From positions 2,107,488 to 2,171,487 of the forward strand of contig NZ_DS999213.1 in the NCBI RefSeq assembly GCF_000156335.1: a stretch of DNA of 64,000 bases, given 5' to 3'. The DNA comes from Roseobacter sp. GAI101. GTDB lineage: Bacteria; Pseudomonadota; Alphaproteobacteria; Rhodobacterales; Rhodobacteraceae. Position numbers and translations under genes: made by a program. Shown here one piece after another: positions 26,994 to 35,901 of this stretch (its first letter is position 1; the number at the start of each line of letters is the position of its first letter). The notes under the pieces were generated by a model. That model saw only the letters and a program-made list of their open reading frames with translations. It was not told where the DNA came from and did not search any database.

Positions 26994-27902
26994 ATGCAAA
27001 TATACCTGCCCATCGCCGAGATTTCGGTTAACGCGTTCCTTCTTTTGGGACTGGGCGGGATTGTGGGTGTCTTGTCGGGCATGTTCGGCGTCGGCGGCGG
27101 CTTCCTGATCACGCCCCTGTTGTTCTTTATCGGCATTCCCCCCGCCGTGGCCGTCGCAACGGGTGCGAACCAGATCGTGGCCTCGTCCTTTTCGGCGCTT
27201 CTGGCGCATTTGAAACGGAAAACCGTTGATCTGAGGATGGGCAGTGTGCTGCTCGCGGGGGGGCTTGTCGGGGCTGCCGGCGGCGTTGGCATCTTCAACT
27301 ATCTGAAATCACTGGGTCAGGTCGATCTGCTGGTAAACCTTTGCTATGTGGTGTTCCTGGGCATCATCGGCGGGTTGATGTTCATTGAATCGGTCAATGC
27401 ACTGTACAAGACCCGATCGGGCAAGCGGCAACCGCGCAAAAAGCACACATGGATCCAAAAGCTGCCCTTCAAGATGCGGTTTCGCGTCACAGGGCTGTAT
27501 ATCTCGGTCATTCCACCCCTGCTGGTGGGGGCGTTCGTCGGCTTGCTTGCGGCGATCATGGGGGTCGGCGGCGGCTTTATCATGGTCCCCGCGATGATCT
27601 ATCTGCTAGGCATGCCGACCAAAGTGGTTGTCGGAACGTCCCTATTCCAGATCATTTTTGTGACCGCGTTCACCACACTTCTACACGCCACCACCAACTA
27701 CACGGTCGATATCATCCTGGCTGTCCTGCTGTTGGTCGGCGGCGTGATCGGCGCACAATTCGGCACGACCCTCGGGGCCAAGCTGAAAGCCGAACAGTTG
27801 CGCATTCTGCTGGCACTGCTGGTGCTGATCGTCTGTGGCAAGCTGGCACTGGACCTGTTGTTGCAACCGTCCGAGCTGTATTCGATCGGTTTCAGCTCGT
27901 GA
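26994..27902 (+). CDS. TauE/SafE-family membrane anion exporter
   Basis: A 302-residue polytopic inner-membrane protein of the TauE/SafE (sulfite/sulfonate exporter) family. The duplicated glycine motif is seen twice: GMFGVGGGFLITPLL in the first half and AIMGVGGGFIMVPAMI in the second. A central basic loop (KTRSGKRQPRKKHTW) separates them. It overlaps the TIGR02186 gene by one base (TGATG). The pairing of TauE/SafE with TIGR02186 recurs in alphaproteobacteria, suggesting joint function at the membrane; the substrate is unknown. Confidence 0.92.
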   Translation: MQIYLPIAEISVNAFLLLGLGGIVGVLSGMFGVGGGFLITPLLFFIGIPPAVAVATGANQIVASSFSALLAHLKRKTVDLRMGSVLLAGGLVGAAGGVGIFNYLKSLGQVDLLVNLCYVVFLGIIGGLMFIESVNALYKTRSGKRQPRKKHTWIQKLPFKMRFRVTGLYISVIPPLLVGAFVGLLAAIMGVGGGFIMVPAMIYLLGMPTKVVVGTSLFQIIFVTAFTTLLHATTNYTVDIILAVLLLVGGVIGAQFGTTLGAKLKAEQLRILLALLVLIVCGKLALDLLLQPSELYSIGFSS

Positions 27903-28666
27903 TGCGCGCGCTGCTCGTCCTGATCACCGCCGGGATGCTGGTTGGCGCTGCGCAGGCCGAAGAAGATATCGTACTGGGTCTGAACCAAAGCGAGGTTTCG
28001 ATCTCAACCAATTTCAACGGCTCCGAGATCATCATCTTCGGTGCCGTAAAACGCGAAACGCCGATCCCCGATGGCCCGGAGCTTGAGGTCGTGGTAACGG
28101 TTTCGGGCCCGTCAAAGCCCCTGGTCGTGCGCCGCAAGGAAAAGAAGTTCGGCATCTGGGTGAACGTCGACGCGGTCGAGGTTGACCGCGCGCCCAGCTT
28201 TTATGCCGTCGCGACAAGCGCGCCCTTGCGCGAAGTCCTGAACCGGATCGAGGATCTGCGCTACAAGATATCGGTCCCGCGCGCGATCCGGTCGGTCGGG
28301 GCCCCCATGAACATCATGAATTCCGCCGCCTTCACCGAGGCGCTGATCCGCATCCGCCGAAAAGAAAATCAGTATCAGCTGATCGAAGACGGGGTCACCG
28401 TCGACCAGCAAACGCTTTTCCGCGCAAACGTCCAACTGCCCGCTGCCCTGATCGAAGGCGATTACAACACCCGCATTTTCCTCACGCGGGGGGGCAAGGT
28501 GATATCGCAATACGAAACGGTGATTGATGTGCGCAAGGTCGGGCTGGAACGCTGGCTGTATAACCTGTCGCGCGAACAATCGCTGATCTACGGGTTGCTG
28601 TCGCTGGCAATCGCGATTGCCGCTGGCTGGGCTGCCTCTGCGGCCTTTGCCCTGCTGCGGCGCTAA
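27902..28666 (+). CDS. TIGR02186 family membrane-anchored protein
   Basis: A 254-residue protein. A signal peptide (MRALLVLITAGMLVGAAQA) is followed by a periplasmic domain of about 200 residues (EDIVLGLNQSEVSISTNFNGS, IFGAVKRETPIPDGP) and a single C-terminal transmembrane helix (LLSLAIAIAAGWAASAAFAL). The match to the TIGR02186 family is by overall pattern. Its function is unproven. It is translationally coupled to the TauE/SafE gene and overlaps the convergent SDR gene by four bases. Confidence 0.88.
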   Translation: MRALLVLITAGMLVGAAQAEEDIVLGLNQSEVSISTNFNGSEIIIFGAVKRETPIPDGPELEVVVTVSGPSKPLVVRRKEKKFGIWVNVDAVEVDRAPSFYAVATSAPLREVLNRIEDLRYKISVPRAIRSVGAPMNIMNSAAFTEALIRIRRKENQYQLIEDGVTVDQQTLFRANVQLPAALIEGDYNTRIFLTRGGKVISQYETVIDVRKVGLERWLYNLSREQSLIYGLLSLAIAIAAGWAASAAFALLRR

Positions 28667-29361
28667 CCGCGCCCGATATAGGGCATTTTGGTCGCCATCA
28701 CCGTCATGAACTGCACATTGGCCTGCGCCGGCATCTGCGCCATATGCAGGACCGAGGACGCCGCATGGGCCACATCCATCGTGTCCATTTCAGGATTGGC
28801 GGCTTTCAGATCGGCGACCAGTTCACTTTCTGCATTGCCGATGTCGATCTGACCGCAGGCGATATTAAACGGCCGACCGTCCAGCGACAGGGTTCTGGTC
28901 AGGCCGGTCACGGCATGTTTGCTCATCGTGTAGCAGACTGACCCGGGGCGCGGCACATAGGCAGACAGGGACCCGTTGTTGATGATACGCCCGCCGTCCG
29001 CCTGCTTGCGCATCTGCTCGAACGCCAATTGTGCGGTGATGAACATGCCGTTGATATTGACCTGCATGACTTCGGTCCAAACCTCGAGAGGGACCTCGTC
29101 GATGGGGGCGGAAACGCCGAAGAGGCCCGCATTATTGAAAAGCACGTCAATGTGGCCGAAATCCTCGAACGCCTGTCGCATCGCTTTCGGGTCCGTCACG
29201 TCGGCGGGCAAAGCCACCGCATTCGGATGCTCTGCCGCCATTGCGTTCAGGCGGTCCGCGCGCCGTGCGATCAGCCCGACACGCCAGCCTGTCTGCAAGA
29301 ACAGTTCTGCCGTGGCGCGTCCGATGCCCGAGCTTGCGCCAGTGATAAGAATGCTTTTCAT
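28663..29361 (-). CDS. Short-chain dehydrogenase/reductase
   Basis: A classical SDR of 232 residues. The NAD(P)-binding motif TGASSGIG is at residues 7-14, followed by NNAG (in DVLFNNAGLFG). The catalytic Ser is in NNGSLSAYVPRPGS and Tyr/Lys in YTMSKHA. An Arg pair after the second strand (RRADR) suggests NADP preference. Substrate is unknown. Its ATG overlaps the stop of the upstream helicase gene by four bases, placing it in the helicase operon. Confidence 0.92.
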   Translation of the reverse strand: MKSILITGASSGIGRATAELFLQTGWRVGLIARRADRLNAMAAEHPNAVALPADVTDPKAMRQAFEDFGHIDVLFNNAGLFGVSAPIDEVPLEVWTEVMQVNINGMFITAQLAFEQMRKQADGGRIINNGSLSAYVPRPGSVCYTMSKHAVTGLTRTLSLDGRPFNIACGQIDIGNAESELVADLKAANPEMDTMDVAHAASSVLHMAQMPAQANVQFMTVMATKMPYIGRG

Positions 29362-30899
29362 GTTTCTTCCTTCTCGGTCTCGATGGCCAGACGCAGCGGG
29401 GCGGCAGGGGCTGCGCGCAGATCATCCACCCGCAAAACGCCTGTCGGTTTTGAAAGCCGGTTCCGAACCACCCAGATCAACCGCTCCTGCGCGCGGGTGA
29501 TCGCGACATAGGCCAGACGCTTCCACAAGGGCTGTCCCGCCTCAGAGCGCCCCATACGCGCCGCTGCATACAGATCGGGCGCGAACACCTGCACCGTGTC
29601 CCACTGGCTGCCCTGCGCCTTGTGGATGGTCACAGCAGCACCATGCAGGAAGGTGGCCCCCATACGCGCGGCAAACGGGATAAAGGGCTCTTCCTCGTCC
29701 GGCTTTTCGATCTTTACGATCGACGCTGCCGAAATCTGCGGATCCTCCGCCCCCATGACATGCAGGCGGCTGAACCCCGGCTTGCGCCCGTTGCCCAGAT
29801 AGATGACCTGCGCGCCTTTGATCAGGCCGCGCGCCTCAAGATCCAGACGTTTCTTGCGATGTTTCAGCGGCAGTTCGATCCCGTCGCAAATCAACGGCTC
29901 CCCCTCCAGCAGCGCGTCTTCGGGGGCCCCATGCACGGCACGGAATGCATTGATCAACCGGATGCGTGTCGCGTTGCGCCAGACCAGAACAGGCGAACGT
30001 GCCATCAAGTCCACTTCGACCCGCTGCCCCCAGACAACGCGATCATCCTTTTTCGAGGCCGCTTCGATCATCCTCTCGAACTGCTCGAACGTCAGATCGG
30101 GGTCGGCCAGCGCATGGGCCAGATCAAGGATGGGGTTGTCGGCCTGTTGACGGTGGATGCGGCTCAGGTTCAGCACACGGCCCTTGGGCAGCTTTTCGAA
30201 AACCATGGTGCCGGATTGCCCGACCGGGGCCAGCTGTGCAGGATCCCCGAACAACAGCAAGGTCGGGAAGATCTCTTTCAAATCCTCGAACTGCTTGTCA
30301 TCCAGCATCGAACTTTCATCGACAAAGCCGATGTCCAAGGGCTCTTCGCGCCGTTTCCAGCCCGTGATGAAATCACTGCCACGCAATCCGGCGGCAGCCA
30401 ACGCGCCGGGGATCGACTTGTTATTTGCGTAAAAGGCAAAGGCCCGGTCCAGCGAGACTTCGTTCATGCCTTCGATTACGGGCCGCTCGCCATTACCCGC
30501 AAGCCATTCGGCAATGCGTTCGTATTCAGGGTCATAAACGGGAGTGTACAGGATCCGGTGGATCGTCGTCGCAGGGACGCCGCGCAGCCGCAACACCGAT
30601 GCGGCCTTGTTTGTCGGTGCCAGGATCGCCAGCGACCGCTTGTCCTTGCGCTTGCGGGATTCGTAGTCGCCGGAAACGATCTCGACGCCAGCGGCTTCCA
30701 ATGCCTTGTAAAGTTCGGCCAGCAAAAGGGTCTTGCCCGATCCAGCCTTGCCCGTGACCGCCATCACCTGATCCTTGCCGCCCGCAGGCGGCATCAGCAG
30801 ACTGTCCTCCAGATCAATGCCGGCAAGGCGCAACATCTCGGCAACACTGTCAAATGCAGCGGCTTGATCGTCGGAATAGGTCAGCGCAGGTGTTGTCAT
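29358..30899 (-). CDS. RecD/Pif1-like superfamily 1 DNA helicase
   Basis: A 513-residue AAA/UvrD-type helicase. Walker A is VTGKAGSGKTLL (about residues 48-59), motif Ia is ILAPTNKAASVLR, Walker B/motif II is IGFVDESSML, and motif III is LLLFGDPAQLAPVG. The C-terminal motifs V and VI appear as GAAVTIHKAQGSQWD and YVAITRAQERLIW. It is shorter than RecD2 and lacks an obvious N-terminal extension, resembling phage/RecD-like ATP-dependent 5'-3' helicases. It begins 41 bases after luxI on the same strand, so it might be read through from the quorum-sensing locus. Confidence 0.9.
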   Translation of the reverse strand: MTTPALTYSDDQAAAFDSVAEMLRLAGIDLEDSLLMPPAGGKDQVMAVTGKAGSGKTLLLAELYKALEAAGVEIVSGDYESRKRKDKRSLAILAPTNKAASVLRLRGVPATTIHRILYTPVYDPEYERIAEWLAGNGERPVIEGMNEVSLDRAFAFYANNKSIPGALAAAGLRGSDFITGWKRREEPLDIGFVDESSMLDDKQFEDLKEIFPTLLLFGDPAQLAPVGQSGTMVFEKLPKGRVLNLSRIHRQQADNPILDLAHALADPDLTFEQFERMIEAASKKDDRVVWGQRVEVDLMARSPVLVWRNATRIRLINAFRAVHGAPEDALLEGEPLICDGIELPLKHRKKRLDLEARGLIKGAQVIYLGNGRKPGFSRLHVMGAEDPQISAASIVKIEKPDEEEPFIPFAARMGATFLHGAAVTIHKAQGSQWDTVQVFAPDLYAAARMGRSEAGQPLWKRLAYVAITRAQERLIWVVRNRLSKPTGVLRVDDLRAAPAAPLRLAIETEKEET

Positions 30900-30940
30900 G
30901 GCGCGACCCTAAATCAGGGGCGCGCCGGGGACCAGATGGC

Positions 30941-31576
30941 TTAGCCGCAAATCGCAACATCAAGGCTGCGCTCCGCCCCGAAACGCTGCTCGAACCAGTA
31001 CCGCGACTGAACCAAAGACACCCCCGCACGCCGTGCAACCTGTTGCTGCGCGGCCTCGTCAAACTCCCACAGACCGACGCTGATCTTGGCCGCCCCCTCA
31101 CCACTGCTGCCCAGAATTTCCGGCGAAGACCCCGTCATGCGATAAATGCGCACCATACGGGCATCGAACACACCCGCAAAATGAGACACGCCGAAACCTT
31201 GCATGATCTCGCCGCCGCCCAACATCAGGGCAGCCGCCACATGCGCCGGTGCCCCCTTGGCCAGACAGAACCGCGTGCATTCCCAAATCAACGGGCTTTT
31301 GATCGGCCCGGTCAACAAATCCGCAAAATGCTCGTTCACCATCACCCTGCCGGTGGTTGGCAAAAACCGCATCGACCCGCCATGGGTCCCATCAGGGCGC
31401 TCCCAGATCACATAAAGCGGATTAAGGTCGTCGTACGCGTCCCGCTCGAACCCGTTCGCATCAACCGTTACGTCCCAATTCAGGCGCATCTTGAACTGCT
31501 CTGCCCGATCCCGAAACATGCTGTGTGCCAAACGCGGATGCGATGCTAGTTCATCGCCATAAAGATATCGCAACAT
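30941..31576 (-). CDS. Acyl-homoserine-lactone synthase (LuxI family)
   Basis: Makes an N-acyl-homoserine lactone signal from SAM and acyl-ACP. It has 211 residues. The invariant LuxI residues can be placed: R24 and F28 (FRDRAEQF), W34 (LNWDV), D46, R70 (SMRFLP), F84 (NEHFADL), E99 and R102 (WECTRF). The start follows GAGG at six bases. luxR lies upstream in the same direction with about 170 bases between, which include a dispersed hairpin repeat. The acyl chain length cannot be read from sequence. Confidence 0.95.
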   Translation of the reverse strand: MLRYLYGDELASHPRLAHSMFRDRAEQFKMRLNWDVTVDANGFERDAYDDLNPLYVIWERPDGTHGGSMRFLPTTGRVMVNEHFADLLTGPIKSPLIWECTRFCLAKGAPAHVAAALMLGGGEIMQGFGVSHFAGVFDARMVRIYRMTGSSPEILGSSGEGAAKISVGLWEFDEAAQQQVARRAGVSLVQSRYWFEQRFGAERSLDVAICG

Positions 31577-31682
31577 AATCTGCCTCTTTCCCCACTGAAT
31601 GTGAGAAAAGGGATAACAAGCCGACCCTTAACGCCGCTGCACCCGTCCGTACGCCGCACGACACTGGCACGCAACGATCCTG

Positions 31683-31740
31683 CTTCCAAATGGATCAAAA
31701 TCCCGGGGGGAGTCCGCAGGACGGGGGCTGGCCCCCCTTA
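31683..31740 (+). repeat. Intergenic hairpin repeat, copy A (luxR-luxI gap)
   Basis: Begins CTTCCAAATGG, then AAATCCCGGGGG, a small hairpin GTCC-gca-GGAC and a larger hairpin GGGGGC-TG-GCCCCC. A second copy with the same order and spacing lies at 62461-62520. The hairpin stems differ in sequence but stay paired, which suggests selection on structure. It resembles the GC-rich palindromic repeats scattered between genes in Rhodobacteraceae. Confidence 0.65.
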
Positions 31741-31749
31741 CACCGATGG

Positions 31750-32469
31750 CTAAACGACGATCAGCCCGCGGCTAAGCGCGCGCGCCACGGCGTGGGTTGT
31801 ATTCATCGCCCCCAGCTTGAACCGCGCACTTTCAATATAGACACGCAGCGTATGTTCCGAAATCGAAAGCGAGTCGGCCACCTGGGCACGGTTGTACCCG
31901 ATCGCCAAAAGGGTCATCGCATCAATTTCGCGCGGTGACAAAGCCTGCGCGACCTCGGGCGTGCGCCCCGGTTCGAACTCAAGTGCCTTTTGGTTGAAAT
32001 AATGCGCAATCAGGATCAGATCTCGCCTGTTGGCCTGCGTAAAAGCCTGCCAGGCATCATCCGTGCAATTGTCGTTGACGGTAAACAGGGCGAATTGTCC
32101 GTTGGGGCCTCGGATCGGGACGGTAAATCCCTGATTGCCGACACCGTGGTCGATGGCCTCCGTCAGCAGGGCACGCGCGGCCTTGCTGGACCAATCCAGC
32201 CGCTTCCAGTCGACCGGGTGAAACCGCTGAAAGCAGCCCGACACGACCGGATCAACCCGTAGATAATTCTGATCAAGATAGCGGGACCGCCATTCCGGTG
32301 AATAGGTTCCGCACCCATACTGATCACCCGCAGAGTCCACCCAATGGTAAACGATATGCGCGACACCCAGAAACGTGCGCAGCGCTTCGGTCGCGGTCTG
32401 AAGACCGTCAAGCGTGTCGGTCTTTTCCAGCGCCGCCAATATCTGGTCCAGCGTGAGAGTCATTGCCAT
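31750..32469 (-). CDS. LuxR-family quorum-sensing transcriptional regulator
   Basis: A 239-residue regulator. The N-terminal autoinducer-binding domain (about 15-160) keeps the ligand-pocket residues: W and Y in PEWRSRYLDQNY, D-P in RVDPVV, W in HPVDWKRL and G in VPIRGPNG. The C-terminal GerE-type helix-turn-helix is LSPREIDAMTLLAIGYNRAQ through SEHTLRVYIESARFKLG. The start could be the first or third codon; ribosome binding is weak (GGACGG), but the start lies inside the preceding small ORF, suggesting coupling. It is the cognate receptor for the adjacent LuxI by position. Confidence 0.94.
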   Translation of the reverse strand: MAMTLTLDQILAALEKTDTLDGLQTATEALRTFLGVAHIVYHWVDSAGDQYGCGTYSPEWRSRYLDQNYLRVDPVVSGCFQRFHPVDWKRLDWSSKAARALLTEAIDHGVGNQGFTVPIRGPNGQFALFTVNDNCTDDAWQAFTQANRRDLILIAHYFNQKALEFEPGRTPEVAQALSPREIDAMTLLAIGYNRAQVADSLSISEHTLRVYIESARFKLGAMNTTHAVARALSRGLIVV

Positions 32470-32623
32470 GCGTTTGCCGTCCGATCCGTTCTTTCAATGC
32501 AGATATCTCGGCCAATGCTATAATCGCGGTGTCATCCAGTTGCTCTGCAAGTGCAGGCAGACCATTGATCGTCGCGAAAGTTTTAAGATCGGTGAGAACG
32601 TCAAGTATCCAGTCACTTTGCAT
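32408..32623 (-). CDS. Small protein upstream of and overlapping luxR
   Basis: A 71-residue protein. The first 42 residues (MQSDWILDVLTDLKTFATIN, then GLPALAEQLDDTAIIALAEI) look like a compact helical domain. The last 29 are read in the luxR overlap and look unstructured. It overlaps the luxR start by 62 bases in another frame. I recall similar short proteins before luxR genes in roseobacters, unverified. No function is known. Position suggests it is the first gene of the quorum-sensing transcript and may set luxR translation. Confidence 0.6.
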   Translation of the reverse strand: MQSDWILDVLTDLKTFATINGLPALAEQLDDTAIIALAEISALKERIGRQTHGNDSHAGPDIGGAGKDRHA

Positions 32624-32687
32624 GTTTAGACTCTCGCTTAATTGGTTAATTCTTTATTAACACAACCATAACATGTGCCTAAATCTG

Positions 32688-32705
32688 GGTATATTCGCAT
32701 ATTCC
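32688..32705. promoter_or_regulatory. Lux-box-like 18-bp imperfect palindrome
   Basis: GGTATAT and ATATTCC are 7-bp inverted arms (one mismatch) around TCGC, 64 bases upstream of the small ORF that leads into luxR. The length and spacing fit a LuxR-type operator, but the sequence does not match the Vibrio consensus. The stretch around it (32624-32700) is AT-rich and promoter-like. Confidence 0.35.
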
Positions 32706-32775
32706 AACTCCCCAATTATGGTGAGGCCCCGATTTCCAAGTCCCTGTTTCGTCTGGAACCGCCTTCCGGAACGAA

Positions 32776-32813
32776 AATCGCCCGCGGATCAGATAGCTGA
32801 TTCGCGGGCGATT
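32776..32813 (-). terminator. Intrinsic terminator of ccr
   Basis: AATCGCCCGCG pairs with CGCGGGCGATT, and the stem continues through GATCAG/CTGATT to a four-base loop, about 17 bp in all. On the minus strand it is followed by TTTCGTT. It lies 25 bases past the ccr stop. Confidence 0.85.
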
Positions 32814-32837
32814 GCTTCCAAATCGTAAACAGTCAGA

Positions 32838-34118
<1,281 letters not shown>

Positions 34119-34271
34119 GTCCGTCTCCAACAGTCAGAATAGAGTTGTGCCGCAGTGCAGAATCGCGGCGTCTAAAGCTGGGATATGACCGCTTGCGCAA
34201 TAATGCAACATGAATTGGCTTCTTTTTGTAATTTTATAACCTCGCAACCGCAGCAATTTGCGAAGTTTCGC

Positions 34272-35618
34272 CTAAACATCAAAGAAATGCGCAACCGAGT
34301 TTGCATAATAGGTCAAAGCCGGCCGTTCATCCGCCGCAGCGACATAGCCATCGCCCACCTTGATGATGAACGCGCGCTGCAAAAGATGCTCGCGGGCTTT
34401 GGCAACCGATGCGGGAAAATCAACATGGTCAATCGCATCCGACGCCTTTGCGCGCGCGATCAAACGGTGCATCTCTGCCTCGAGCCTGCCCTCGTCCAAC
34501 GGCCCTTCGGCCAGAAGCAGAATACGCGCCATCAGGGGCACAAACAGCAGCGGCATCTCATCGGCAATCCGGCGCATCAGATCCTGCGCCAACAGGTTCA
34601 CATCAGGGGTCGGACCATAATCGCTGAGCAGCACAGGTTCGCCAAACACAACCGCCGCCTCTCCGAAGCGCAAAAACTTGCCACGAATGCGCAGCCACGT
34701 CTTGCGCAGGATAAAGACCAGGATCACGGATATACGCGCCTTGAACCGTCTGGTGCCAGCCCGGTCGGCAGCAATCAGAACGCGGTCTTCCAACACCCTG
34801 TCGTAATTGATCGCAACGGGTACAAACACCACATCGCGGTCCGCCAGATCAGCTTCGGTCACATAGCCCAGCAGACCCATCTTGGGCGGCATCAATTTCC
34901 CATCCAGGCTCAGCCCGCCTTCGGGAAAGATGGCCTGCGTCACGCCGCCTTCGGTTGCCATCTGCACATAACGCGCCAGAACCCTCCGGTATAGCGCACC
35001 ACGAGATTTGCGCCGGATGAAATAGGCCCCCAGCGACTTGATCAGGCGACTCAACGGCCAGACCCGCGCCCACTCTCCCACGGCATAACTCAACGCCGAC
35101 GCATCCCCCGCCAGATAAGTCACCAACATGTAATCCATATTGCTGCGGTGGTTCATGACAAAGATTACGGTCGCATCGCCGGGAATTGATTCGATCAATG
35201 CAGCATTGTTCGACCCGGTGCGCACTTCGTATAGGGCATTGGCCAGAAACCGGGCCAGTCGGATGCCAAAGCTGAAATAGGCAAAGGCGCTGAAACTGGG
35301 CACAATTTCACGGGCATACCGGCGGGCTTGTTCAAAGGCGACGTTTTCCGGCACGCCCTCCTTGCGGGCATGGTTGACGATCGCCTGACTGACTTGCGGA
35401 TCATAGATCAACCGCTGGATCATGTCGTGACGCCGCGCCAGCTTGAACGGCTCGATCGGTCGGGTCAGACGCCGGTTCAGACGCTCGACGGCCTTTTCTA
35501 GTCGGCGTCGGAAAAACCAGCGCACGGAAGGCAGCAGAAAATGACTAAGGGCCGTGACCGCCGCAAAAAGCACGATCACCACAAAAAGCCATACAGGAAG
35601 TTCAATCGTATCCGTCAT
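34272..35618 (-). CDS. Membrane glycerol-3-phosphate/lysophosphatidate acyltransferase family protein
   Basis: A 448-residue protein with an N-terminal transmembrane helix (LFVVIVLFAAVTALSHFLL) and a PlsC/PlsB-type acyltransferase domain. The HX4D catalytic motif is NHRSNMD, the substrate motif is FPEGGLSLDGK and the third motif is VFVPVAINYDRV. Length and layout are closer to glycerol-3-phosphate acyltransferases than to short PlsC. The start at MTDTIELPVW follows AAGGG; twelve upstream residues in the longer frame are Cys/Arg-rich and unlikely. It diverges from ecm. The substrate is not certain. Confidence 0.85.
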   Translation of the reverse strand: MTDTIELPVWLFVVIVLFAAVTALSHFLLPSVRWFFRRRLEKAVERLNRRLTRPIEPFKLARRHDMIQRLIYDPQVSQAIVNHARKEGVPENVAFEQARRYAREIVPSFSAFAYFSFGIRLARFLANALYEVRTGSNNAALIESIPGDATVIFVMNHRSNMDYMLVTYLAGDASALSYAVGEWARVWPLSRLIKSLGAYFIRRKSRGALYRRVLARYVQMATEGGVTQAIFPEGGLSLDGKLMPPKMGLLGYVTEADLADRDVVFVPVAINYDRVLEDRVLIAADRAGTRRFKARISVILVFILRKTWLRIRGKFLRFGEAAVVFGEPVLLSDYGPTPDVNLLAQDLMRRIADEMPLLFVPLMARILLLAEGPLDEGRLEAEMHRLIARAKASDAIDHVDFPASVAKAREHLLQRAFIIKVGDGYVAAADERPALTYYANSVAHFFDV

Positions 35619-35901
35619 CGTGCAACCCTTGCAGCAGCAAAGGCGTCTGGGCAATATCCCTCCTTTGATTAGTTGTTATCGCGCTATGCGCGCACGCTGC
35701 GTCGAAATCACTTTCGTTGAGAAATAAAGCACCGGCACCCCATCGGCTGAATTTGGGTCTTTGAGACTGGAATGAACTGGACACAAGCCAATCGTTCGGT
35801 CGACAATGCCGCAACGCAGCGAATTGACACCGCCCGATTGTTTCAAGTATCAGTCACGCAACGCAAGATTATTACGCAACCGATTCACGAGAGGCCGCCC
35901 C

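Noticed and set aside
31577..31749. Search for a lux box directly before luxI
   Set aside because: No 18-20 bp dyad found; the main structures there belong to the dispersed hairpin repeat.
34193..34208. TTGC-N8-GCAA upstream of ccr as a RamB/PccR-type operator
   Set aside because: Only loosely like the TTTGCAAA sites reported for such regulators; too short and not repeated upstream of ecm.
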